DNA from: Saccoglossus kowalevskii
Taxonomy: Eukaryota; Hemichordata; Enteropneusta; Harrimaniidae
Direction: 5' to 3'
Length of the DNA: 55,128 nt
Assembly (NCBI RefSeq): GCF_000003605.2
Contig: NW_003107089.1
Location: forward strand, 554,658 to 609,785
Part shown: positions 36,192 to 48,000 of the stretch, one piece after another
Numbering within the stretch: the stretch's first letter is position 1
Layout of the letters: every line of letters begins with the position of its first letter
The notes under the pieces: generated by a model
What the model was told of the DNA's origin: nothing
The model's database searches: none
What the model saw: only the letters and a program-made list of their open reading frames with translations
Translations under genes and position numbers: made by a program

Positions 36192-39100
36192 TTAAACTGT
36201 GCCATCGAACAATAATTCCAACGCTGCCTGTACATTACCACCTGTTATCTGTAATGCTCGTATACATCTACTTTCATCTGTTATCCCCATCTCTCGTAAT
36301 TGGCGTAACTGAGACTGAAAAAAACAAAAAGGACATTTATTGTTACAGCTATTGAACTGGTATTGAAAAGTATTTTTATAAATAGCCTTGAGAAACATAT
36401 TTCCACCATTCAGTCATTGCAGGCCTTGTTCCCCTGACCTATGTAAACCATAGTGTATCTAGTATTTGAAACAGTGGACTTGATAAAGAGAGAGACTCTC
36501 TTGCTCCCAATGTTATCTTGGCAGCCATTTGGGTCTATTCAGCAGTAAAATATGAAGAATTCTGACAATCAATGATTGCTATGACTGGTGTACTTAATCA
36601 TTCTATATTTGTAGGCCCTGATACGGTAAATGTTTTGTACATTATAATATAATAACAATACATGTACATAGTTTATTGCATGAAGTGCTGGTAAACGTTG
36701 AAGAATACATGTACTAGTAGTGTCCCTTTGACGAAACAATTTATCTTTTTTAATTACTAGTATTAAATGTTTGAATACCTAGTTTGAATAAAGCTAATGG
36801 CTGTGCTCAGCAACCACATTTGAGGTGAATAGTAGTTATATTGCTTTTATCAGAGAACGAACCTGCAGTTCTGGTCTAGATGGCGATGGAGATGAAGTAG
36901 GTGGTGTGGTATTACTTGATGATGAACCGGACATTGCCTGTGCCATGGCTTGACTGAATAAATCTGCTGTGATTGCACTTTGGCTGCTATTACTACTGGT
37001 AGACGGCTGGCTTTGATCAGCAGAAGCTGCAGAAGGCGTTCTATTGCTACCACCGGGACTGTCACCGAGTGATGTGCCCACACCTGCAGCAGCTAGCGCT
37101 GCAGCAAGCTGAGCAGATGTGATTGGTTGCGTGGAGGATTGTTGTTGTCGGTTACCCTGTGCCTGCAATAAAAAGGTGTATACCTAAGCACATAATCTGC
37201 TGAAGGCCTTCATGGATAGTATATAAGAGCATCAGCAGGCAATGGTTTAATTTTGATTTGCAATGAAAATAAAATGCAATATTAAGTGTTGCCAGACACC
37301 ATTTGTTACTCAATTTTGTACGCTGCATTTTGATCAACATTGCTGATTTACATATAATTGAGACAAAAAGAAAAGTCATACAAGTTGTTGCCCAATTTAA
37401 AATAACCAGTGTCTTTATCACCTGACTAATGACATAATATTACGGATTACAGCTGCGTTACATTAATCATTACATTTAAAAGCAATTCATGATTCGACGT
37501 TTATTACAATTAATATGTGACAATAACTTACGGATTCAGAAACTTCCATTTCTTCATCAGGAAACCCTAAAAAGGAAGCTGCACATAAAACGATAAATAA
37601 ACATCAGTTCATATTATACAAGGTATAGCATTTCAGCTTGCAAGTTGTTTTTCCGGACATGCAAAAATATCTTGGGGAAATTAAAGCTCTGTTTACAGAA
37701 TTGAAGTAAATAGTCAGTGCTGGCTATCTAGGTGTATTAAAGGACAGAAGATATCATTAGAAAATGAACAAATCTGAGAGAGGTCTACCTGAGGTCCCTA
37801 CATGTATAGTATCAAAACAATCAGACTTGCTGTTTTCAACAAGAAGTCGAAAATATCACTTTTTACCAAAAATAACAAATATATTCATCAAAATTAAAAA
37901 AATTTAAATATCATCATGGAATGAACAAATCTGAGAGAGGTCTACCTGTAGTACCTATAGAAGCAAAGCAATTACACATTTTCACAAGAAGTCAAAAATA
38001 TCACTTTACACCAAAAATAACAAAAATATTCATCAAAATTAGATCTGAGAGATTCAGAGAGGTCTACCTAAGGTATATATACACCAAATATCAAAGCATT
38101 CAGGCTTGTAGTTTTCAAAAAGAATTCAAAAAAGTTGACACAGACGACTGATGATGGACACGGACAATCACTCATATGATAAGCTCCGCTCAACAAAGCA
38201 AAGCTAATAAAATACATACCTGCTCCTCTTGAAGTAGCACTCTCTTCATTGACGGCAGCTGCTAAATGAAGTGCTGCTTCACCTAAAGCAGGATGAGCCT
38301 TTACTATTCTGGAGTAGGAGGAGGGAAAAAAACAAATCTGTTAAAGTGTTGTGTATCATTGTGAATCATTATCAATCTAGTAATTCATTGCCTTCTTGAA
38401 TTGCTTATCATGGTCATTGAATTTAGTAGTGGTCAAAACAAAACTAATTGATCCATTACAATTTGTCAGCATGAAAGTCCAAAACTGGCTCAGTAACAAA
38501 GTCATTTTGAGCAGTACTCTTATCACAGTATTAAATACCTATACTTACTTATGTATCATATTGTTGTGTACCATTGTGAATCATTATCAATTTAGTAATT
38601 CATTGCTTTCTTGAATAGGGTGAATTGCTTATCATGATTATTAACAAGTATCCATTGAATTTAGTATTGGTGAAAACAAGACTAATTGATCCATTGCAAT
38701 TTATCAGCATGAAAGTCCAAAACTGGCTCAGTAACTAAGTCATTTTGAGCAGTACTTCTATCACAGTATTAAATATCTATACTTACTTATGTATCATATT
38801 AGGATCAGCCAGCTGTATAAGTAATTCTGGGTCTTGTAGCATAGCTTGGATAATAACAAATATGATAAGTTAATAGTGTGTGAATACAATCACCTTTAAA
38901 AACAGTAATTATGACAAATTCTCTCTCATCATCAACTTCATTATATGCTGTCAGTAAGTCAAGTGTCAATGTTACTAAGCATGAAAGGGCCATATACTGG
39001 AACACTGTTCCCCAAAGCCATCTCAAAACGTAATACCACCCAGTGCTCAGAACAAATAACATTCTCTAGCATTCTTATCATGATATATTGGAGATTTAGT

Positions 39101-41722
39101 TCATACTATCTATTTTCTAAAATCAACACGATTTTGTTGAAATTTCCTAGTGAAGTTAATCAACAGGAACTACACAACCTCAATGCATTAGAAGACAGTT
39201 ACTCACAAGAGTATGGATATAGAGTTTATACACTACATACATCAGAACACAAGAATTTGAACTGATGCATACTTTACACATATTAGTCAATTATAACATT
39301 ACCGGTAAATAGTACTAGTATAAGAGCCTTAAGAATAATTCAACTACATGTGTATCATGTTATTCATATCTCAATTTGTAAGGAAGTTATGAGACATGAC
39401 CAAACAAATATCTCTAACAAATCTCTTCATAATCAATTATCTCATTTGCCTATTGATTCATTGTCAACTAAACAGTTTACTATGATGAAAACAAATTTAC
39501 AGTTTTACTTGAATAGTGATGCAGAAATGTCACAATGTAAGAAGTACGTTGATGAAATAACGTGTACATACCTAAAGCAGTTGGATCAGCCTGCAGACAT
39601 GGTGTAGCTGCAATCACATTGTCCAACATCACTCGACTTGTCAGTATACGAATCACCTGACAACAAATGATTGATAAGAAGAATCATGTACTATTGAAAG
39701 GAATGTGCTCTCCAACTGAAAATATCTGTCTTACATGAAATCTATTAAAACAAATATTTTTCTGAATGATCTGATGAAGAAGTTATGAAACATAGACCTA
39801 TAAATACCATAACACTTCTATTACTAGTAGATGCACCATCCGATTTTGGTTAAAAACAATTTTTTTTTTATTTTTCTCTAGTAATAGTTCTTTATGAGGA
39901 TAACTTGAGAAGAATTATGGTTTTTTTTTTGGGGGGGGGGTCACATGATCATTTGCAAACACGTTCGATTTTGCCCTGAAAATACCCATAATTCTTTTTG
40001 ATAGAACAATTTGGTCGAATGTGACACTATTCTCAAAAAAGCCAACTCAACCATGTACTAATGATTTAGTTTGGGGCACTCTGGCAGGGAGGTGTTCGCT
40101 TTAGACATGCTTTCAGTTTACACAGAAGACAGTGTAGATATATACCATTTGCTGTGTGTACTTACAGTATGTCTCTGGGCTGGGTTCAATAATGCTGACT
40201 GCAGAGCTGTAAGTAATTGCTGAATTGCTGCTTCATCCATGGGTTCTGTCGACAAAGTGTACAAGAAACATTTGGTATTTTGGCTGAAAACAGAAAGATT
40301 CTCCTTTTATTTGTATTAATTTTCCTTTTTTAAAATGAACTCCAACTCACAAAGTACAATGTATTAATATTATATTGAGTTGATATTGCTCAGTTAGATT
40401 TGACAGCTGGAAACGTTTAGAGAATCATCTCAAGAGCAACTTCCCATGTAATCAAATTTAATTACAGTAATACTACATGTGTATAAAATTATTTTTGATG
40501 TACGGTTTATGTATGGGTGTTTTATAGTTTGTTTGCATTCCCTTGTCCATTACACTTACTGTAAAGCTAATTAATTTTCTTGAAACAACCTAGCACAAAA
40601 ATAGTGATAGTGAAATTCATGCAAAAATAAAGTAGTCCACTGTAATAATAACAATTATTTGAGAATGACTTACCAGCCTCCATGCCAGTTTCTGGTTCCT
40701 TTTTTCGGAGGGCATGCAACGTGACTCCAGGTTTAACACCATAACTTTGTACAGTATTCTCATTTCTCATATAACGACCACAGTAAATAAGATCTATTGA
40801 CAAAGTATTGAGATAAAGATATGTAATGTAACTACCCGTAGTGTTACAACAAAAATCTTATTTGAAATGATCACCAAAGCAACAATGTACATTCCTCTAT
40901 AAATCCTAACGCAACTGAAACTGAGCCTGAATCTGTGAAAATTTGGCTGCTCATTTTTTGTGTACTGGTATGTTTTTTTTTGCTTTTCTGATTAACTGAT
41001 TAAGGCAATATCCACATAAATCAAATCTCAGCTACATGTATATTACAACCTTATNNNNNNNNNNNNNNNNNNNNNNNNNNNNNNNNNNNNNNNNNNNNNN
41101 NNNNCACACTAATAAAACTGTCTGCAGTCACAAAATTCAGTGTCCTGAGGTCTGATCTCAACAATATGATCATAAAATTATAACGCAGGGTTGCGTATAA
41201 TCCATTGTACCCCCCCCCCATTTATTTGACTGCAACATTTCTAAAAACAACGTTTTTACTAATACAGGAAGTGAATCATTTTGCCTCAATACATTTGTCT
41301 AGAAGAGAAAGTATTTGTAAAATGATTGTATGGCAGTTTGGAGTATGAAAATAACTGGTGCATATAATTACACCCACTGCTTTTATATTTGTTCCACTTG
41401 AAGTTTAAATTAAAACTATTGGAAGACACTAAGCTGCGGTCAAATGTGAGCGACGCCGGGCATAGTGGACACTAGTGTCTTTGTTATCGTAATACCAGCT
41501 GTTCGCTGTAAATAAATAGCAATCCTCGCGCCGGGCGACACACCAGGCCAGAATGCAACTAAACTCAGGAATTCTATTCTCACCAAATTGAGACTCGGCC
41601 AATGAGATTTTATCTGCCACTTGCTTCTTCAGGCTCTGGACGCTTTCGGATAATTGGACACCTTCTACTTGAATTCGTCCGGTTTTTTCGGGAACTTTTA
41701 ACGAAACACTGCAAGTCGCCAT
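36192..41722 (-). CDS. UBL7: Ubiquitin-like protein 7 (UBL and UBA domains)
   Basis: Complete in nine exons, from 5' to 3': 41722-41584, 40793-40674, 40245-40166, 39656-39572, 38844-38787, 38308-38220, 37566-37532, 37162-36863, 36314-36192. All phases agree and sum to 343 codons (342 aa; human UBL7 is 380). Residues 1-86 are the ubiquitin-like domain, with LIYCGRYMRNENTVQSYGVK matching human DLIYCGRKLKDDQTLDFYGI. The middle keeps LADPNMIHKIVKAHPALG (human FADPNMLDTLVPAHPAL) and ITADLFSQAMAQAM (human ITNDLFSQALQHAL). The last 40 residues are a UBA domain (LREMGITDESRCIRALQIT). It is a likely shuttle or scaffold binding ubiquitin chains through UBA and the proteasome or partners through UBL. 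The start used is ATG 41722; an in-frame ATG at 41749 would add nine residues. Intron 1 contains the assembly gap. Confidence 0.95.
37740..38215. mobile_element. Tandem-monomer mobile repeat in a UBL7 intron (copy A)
   Basis: About three diverged monomers of roughly 150 bp (AAGATATCAT, GAACAAATCTGAGAGAGGT, GAAGTCGAAAATATCACTTT, CACCAAAATTAGA-like). They are followed by a tail at about 38158-38206 that includes CAATCACTCATATGATAAGC. The same monomers and tail are at 42205-42980. The structure resembles Helentron-associated interspersed elements known from molluscs, with central about 150-bp repeats and a terminal hairpin. The element borders the splice donor of the exon at 38220. Confidence 0.55.
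38348..38800 (-). repeat. Tandem duplication in a UBL7 intron that copied an exon end
   Basis: Unit 1 is 38348-38562 and unit 2 is 38563-38800. Unit 2 includes the last 14 bases of the real exon (38787-38844) with its GTAAGT donor. Unit 1 contains the same 14 bases and the same donor (38549-38562 plus CTTAC at 38544-38548). A decoy 5' splice site therefore sits about 240 bases into the intron. Confidence 0.8.
40557..40646. repeat. Short MITE-like fragment upstream of a UBL7 exon
   Basis: Begins TACTGTAAAGCTAATTAATT and ends AAATAAAGTAGTCCACTGTA, in the manner of the family 1 terminal repeats, but only 90 bases long and diverged. Confidence 0.3.
41055..41104. other. Assembly gap of 50 N
   Basis: Fifty unknown bases in intron 1 of UBL7. 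Fifty is a common placeholder, so true length may differ. No exon is missing, because the exons on either side join in phase and match human UBL7 continuously. Confidence 0.98.
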
Positions 41723-41749
41723 TTTTTTTCGAGTACAAACATGGACCAC

Positions 41750-44700
41750 CTAGGCACGTTATGTTTTTCATTCACCGCTTAAGTCAGTTGATTTTCTTGC
41801 TTGTAAACAACACGTAATGGTGATTTAGCACAATACACCCAATAATAAATAAACTTATGTGTACATATAATTTTCAAGACAGAAATCTGAACACGTAAAC
41901 CAAAACAAAAATTCGTCCAAAGAATAAAAATTCAGAATGGGCACAAACTAACGACCTGCTTTCTACGTTGTGCAATATTTATTAAAAATAATATATCTAA
42001 AAGGAATATTGAAAAGAAAATATTGGCTAAAATTTGGATGGAAACAATTCTAACCAAAAATGAAGAACCATAATTGGACCTATGATTCAACACCAATTTA
42101 CCGGTAGAACAAAACACCATTGAGGGACAGTGTTCAGGGCGGTGGAAGAAACAAACAAGCAGCCTGTCAGCTGAGATAGCTCCGCTATTATCAATGCACA
42201 TTTCAATTAAAGAACTGAAGATATCATTAGAAAATGAACAATATGTAGAGTATCAAAACAATCAGACTTGCGGTTTTCAACAAAAAGTCGAAAATATCAC
42301 TTTTTACCAAAAATTACAAAAATATTCACCAAAATTAGAGAATTGAAGATATCATCATGAAATGAACAAGTCTGAGTTAGAACCACATGTAGTACCTATA
42401 TATGTAATATCAAAGCAATTGGACTTGCGGTTTTCAACAAGAAGTCGAAAATATCACTTTTTACCAAAAATATTCACCAAAATTAGAGAATTAAAGATAT
42501 CATTACAAAATGAACAGATCTGAGAGAGGTCCACATGTAGTACCTATATATGTAATATCAAAGCAATTGGACTTGCGTTTTTTAACAAGAAGTTGAAAAT
42601 ATCACTTTTTACCAAAAATGACAAAAACATTCACCAAAATTAGAGAATTGAAGATATAACAAAATGAACAAATCTGAGAGAGGTTCACATGTAGTACCTA
42701 TATATGTAATATCAAAGCAATTGGATTTGCGGTTTTCAACAAGAAGTCGAAAATATCACTTTTTACCAAAAATGACAAATATTCACCAAAATTAGAGAAT
42801 TGAAGATATCATCATGAAATTAACAAATCTAAGAGAGGTCTACCCAAGGTACATATACACCAAGTATCAAAGCATTCAGGCTTGTAGTTTTCAAGAAGAA
42901 ATCTAAAAAGTAAAACATGACACGGACGACAATCACTCATATGATAGGCTCCGCTCGACAAAGTCGACAGCGAAGCTAAATATCACTACATGGCCAACCC
43001 CAACCACAGAGGTTTTAGAGGCATTGCTTGTCAGTGACGAGTATGGTTTGCTATAAAATACATGTAAAATTCAACAGTTTCATAGTGAGTGATTGTTTTA
43101 GCACACCTGATAAGCTCTGACCTGCCACCTTTTATTAGGCATGACTTGATCTGCAAGGGCAAAAACTGCTGACAATTCCAGATTTTAAGAATATTGACAA
43201 TCACATAGTGCATTACATAAGTATATTTTAGTATTAGTTTGAGTATGATATTTCTAGATTACATATATTATATGTAATGTTCTTACAACAACACACAATT
43301 TATTAAATTACAAATTACATGTATTTCAATACAGTGCTTTCAGAAAAAAAACCGTTTATGAATGCATGTCCAATCCAGTTGTTTCAATTTTATTTGAATG
43401 AAACGTTCGGTAAATATGTTATAAATTAGTGCAAAATCTTATGCAAACAGCTTTTCTGAAAATATGTACTGATTTGTCAAATCTTTTTTCTTTTTGTACA
43501 AGGAAATAATCAAAGCATGGTGGGTCATCATGCACTCTAGTATTTATGTAAATTATTAATTACTGAAACTTCAAAAAATTCTTCTCTTGTAATTTTTTTT
43601 CTAATTTTGTTCAGGACTGGTTGCTGAGGAACAGAAATAAAATAATTTATTCACCTTGACACAAAAAACCCAAACATAGATCAAGTAAATATACATATTT
43701 TATTTGGTTTAAAAACATATTTACAATGTTACCATCAGCTGCTTACATATCAAGTATTTTCAACACATTTAAAAAAAAAAATGTTGAATTATATTACTAT
43801 GTTTCATGGACAAAAAATTAGAACAAAGTCAAGACAGCCAATAATTTCTATTAAAGGTACATAATTTTATCTATGGATTCATTTTGAAAATATCACTAAG
43901 ACCAACATGTTTCTTTCTACATCGTTTTATATATTCAAGTTTAAAGTGAAGTGACTAGAAATAGTCTTTAGTTCAGACAGATTTTCAGTTACACTTAGTT
44001 TGGATCTAACAATTTTTTCTGTAATTACACAAAAATAAACCCTTACCCCTTGGGGGTAAGTTGGATATTCATGATTGATTCATGAACCTGTTTCACACTA
44101 CTACTACAATGTAAGTTAAATTAGGGACTTTCAGCAGAAACCACTAGTGTAATATTGAGTAGTCCCACGCAATATAAGTGAATTGTGATTATTCTTCGCA
44201 GCCGAATTTGCTTAAACTTGAGATAAAAATAAAATTCACTAAAACATAATTAAATTCAACATCTCGATTGTGTACATTATCCTCCAAATCACAGTATGAT
44301 TGTTTCTGTGGTGATATCTATGTGCAATCATTCAAGTTTGTCATATACTTTTCAGACAATAATTGTGCTCTAAAAATTTATATCGTATAGTCTTAAATAT
44401 TCAAAATCCTACAAATTGATCACAAAACCTATGGATTTTAACTCAATCATTGATTTTAAAAACACTACCGATATACAGTATTCGGAAATATAAAACATTG
44501 AAGGGTAAAATGTGCACATTGAAAAAAAAAAAAACGAAACACGAGTACATATCAAAATAAGATGTAAAACATGGTTAGAAAACAGCACAGAGGTGTTAAA
44601 AAACCGGAAGATCGAAATATTAATAATTAAATTTACTAAAAAAGTACAGCTCAATATCAACTGAAGACAGCGAGATTGATGAGGTTGGTATAAAAATATG

Positions 44701-45038
44701 AAATAAGTTACAGTTGAAATATAAAACAGAATAACTTGTCATGGGAAAACACAATTGTTGATAACTGGCAAACACATAGTACAGTACTACAAGTTACAGG
44801 TTAACCATCGACATAGTTGTAAGTTTTTCAATTTGTAAATATCTCATGTTAGTATGACAACGTGGTAGTGTTTACCTTTTCTCTATGTCGATTGCTGCTT
44901 TTTGTTTGCGGGTTGGGGAGCTGTCTCACAAATTCATGAAAAAGTTGAACATCATAAAAATTCTTATTTGACAATAAAAAATTAATATTGGAAACTTATA
45001 AAATAAGCTATCTGATTCAATTGTGCACCAATCTATGA
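41750..45038. other. Region between UBL7 and TP53BP1
   Basis: It should hold the UBL7 promoter next to 41750 (no clear TATA) and the 3'UTR of TP53BP1 below 45039. A tandem-monomer element occupies 42205-42980. The rest is AT-rich with A/T runs. No coding exon is convincing on either strand. Confidence 0.5.
42205..42980. mobile_element. Tandem-monomer mobile repeat (copy B)
   Basis: Five monomers, with GAATTGAAGATAT-like starts near 42215, 42340, 42488, 42645 and 42797 (period about 150). The tail at 42918-42980 contains CACTCATATGATAGGCTCCG followed by a stem-loop (GCTCCGCT-CGAC-AAA-GTCG-AC-AGCGAAGC). The tail hairpin and repeat core fit a Helitron/Helentron-derived non-autonomous element. 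No Rep/helicase is present. Confidence 0.55.
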
Positions 45039-48000
45039 TCATATTTTGGATGACTCCTGAAAGTTCCTGCGCTGTCCACATATCAGACTCTGGATTACCC
45101 ACTCGCACGACACAATTGGTATCCGCAGTTCTTTGGCTTTGTCTTCTAGATTTTGTGGAAGTGTGTGGTCGGCTACGATGATGTCGAAATTCAGTGATGT
45201 TCCTGGAAGAAAAAAATATCAGTAAAATTTGAGGCACTCTGCTATTTCAAGTAAAATGAGATGTTTGTTTGTTCGGAAATTCTCCAAATCATAACCTATA
45301 AACATGAGATGTTTGTTTGTTCGGAAATTCTCCAAATCATAACCTATAAACATGAGATGTTTGTTTGTTCGGAAATTCTCCAAATCATAACCTATAAACA
45401 TGAGATGTTTGTTTGTTCGGAAATTCTCCAAATCATAACCTATAAACATGAGATGTTTGTTTGTTCGGAAATTCTTCAAATCATAACCTATAAACATGAG
45501 ATGTTTGTTTGTTCGGAAATTCTCCAAATCATAACCTATAAACACGAGATGTTTGTTTGTTCGGAAATTCTCCAAATCATAACCTATAAACATGAGATGT
45601 TTGTTTGTTCGGAAATTCTCCAAATCATAACCTATAAACATGTATTAAACTATTCCTCAGAATAAATATTTAAATCTAATCTAACTGTTGAGAAAACATG
45701 TTACAGTCGCTAAATTATTAGTACATATATTCTCCTTCACAAACATACAGAAAACATGGTCAATGTACCCCGGTAGCTCCTTTTTATGCGATATTTTAGC
45801 CATGCAAACTTAGCATACTTACTGGGCTTCTTGGAAATGTCAAAATCCTGCGGCAGAATAACGACTTTCTTACATTTTGCTGCCACAAGTATAGAACGCC
45901 AAAGGTGTTCATACTCTGGATCTTTAGAATTCCTAGACAGTACCAAAAAGCGAATACCATCAAATATATTCTGAGTTTGTTGCCTTCAAAAATAAACAGA
46001 ATCAAGAAAATATTAGGAAAATCTTGAGTGATAAACATGAATGTATAGATAACCACAAGATAAAAGAATGCACCCCAAAGGAAATAACTGAGCATTCTTA
46101 TTTCATACCCCCTAAGCAGATGTTAAAAGTGAATAATTTAATACAATATATACTAAAGAAAGATTGTCAAAGTACTCTCTGAATTATTTATTTGTAATCA
46201 TTGTAATTGAAATATGCAATATTTGTTAATCATTTTATTCGCATCATTCAATACCCTAATATTCTTATCATATGTTTTAAAATATGATTCTGAAGTACAA
46301 CGACAGCAATTAGTATGAACATGATAGAAACAACCGCAGTGTGTTCTTTTGTTACAATTTTTATATTCAGCCACTTATAGGCATTCTCGCTAATTTCGTA
46401 CATGGCCAAGTTCATATTCATGTATATCAAGGGCATACTGCAAGTTTTGTTTCATTTTTACATTTTGTATCGTGTTGCAAGTCCCTGGATTGCCAGCAGG
46501 CACGTTTATTACAAATCATTGTGTACATAATCACAACGTATTGTCCCCCACATAAATATGATATTCACTTGGTTTTAAATTCACTGGATTGTTATTAAGT
46601 TCACCAGACATAACGTACAATATTGTAGTTTGTTCTAAAGAAAAAATACACTCTATGACTAATATAAGAGAAAGAGAAAATTAAATACAACTAATAATTA
46701 ATTCATATACAGTAAACTAAGTATTCACCCAAGATGCAACAAAATAAATAAGAGGCACACTTACAATTCCATAACTGTCTCTGTTTCAATGTTTTCACCA
46801 GCCGGTAATAAATAGGATGGAACATCAAGCACATTGTTCTACAGGTTACACATAGGTATATATAATTACTAGTATATATATTCGATGACAGGCAAGTTTT
46901 GTTTACTAGAAATAATGTCCCTTGCCTTACCACATTATAAAGCATTTATGATTTTCAACAAGTTACAAACAAATGCATTAAAGACTAAGGATTTGATTAA
47001 GTTACTGGAATAAAACTGGGTACTGTTGCATGTGACTGCTATATACGCTAACAGTGACACCTGAATTTCTGCTATATGTATGAAATGTATCGAAAAATGT
47101 AGCAATTTTAGTGTCAATCACACACTATGGGATACATTTCAAACATAAGAGAGAGCAATACCATTTACAATGGTGGTTTGAATTTAAGTAAATAATTTTA
47201 GCATTATAATGCACCTCACTTTCGTCTATAAATGAAAAGACTTTGACTGGGATCACTGTATACAGTGGTCACATGCAACAACAGTTGTAGAGTTGTCGTG
47301 CTGGATCTGTGGTCAGTAGGTTCCCGAGTCCAAATCCTACCTGGGGTTGAATATAAATTCACCTACCAGTTTACAACTGTAACTCAGCCACAAAAAGGAA
47401 ACACAAGGAATACCAGCTGCTAAACATTGGAAATACTTCTTTGTCCTGCAGTATGTGTTTGCCAGTAAATAGACCTTCAGCGACACGTCTGAAAATTTAA
47501 ATGCAAGAGAAGTAATTACTGTACCACTTCAAGTGTGCAGTGAGTGTAGATGTCAGTGTAAATTAGACAGAGGGTTTTCAACTCGCCTATTCACATAGTT
47601 CATACCCACCTACAGACTCCGGTCAGTCAAAATGATTATTTTGAACTGTAGGCATTAATCTGCGATTCAGCCAATGACGGAGAGAGAAATCTAGGTCATG
47701 TCACGAACCACGTGACTGAGGCAATGAGGCGGAGCCATATTGCCTCCCCAGTCACTTGTGGTTCTTTTTCTCCGCACGGAGGACTAAGCCAACGCTACGG
47801 AAAAGTGGGGTGGTCGGGATCTAAAAAGATCCTCCTCAATGAATTGGGTATCTCTTAGGTAGAAGTGATAAAGATATTTTGCGTTCTCGAGAAGCCTGCC
47901 CTCAGCACATGTTCGAGGGGGCACCAGACGCAAGAGCTAATGAGACCTCATGTGCTCGTACTTGGTGTCTCTGTAGACCCTGTGTCGAGAATGCCAAACA

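Noticed and set aside
45256..45639. CRISPR-like array
   Set aside because: Repeats are directly adjacent without unique spacers, and the window is eukaryotic.
45219..45665. Long repeat-rich open frames on both strands (140 and 134 codons)
   Set aside because: They are the 48-bp minisatellite read in a frame that happens to lack stops; they lie inside a TP53BP1 intron.
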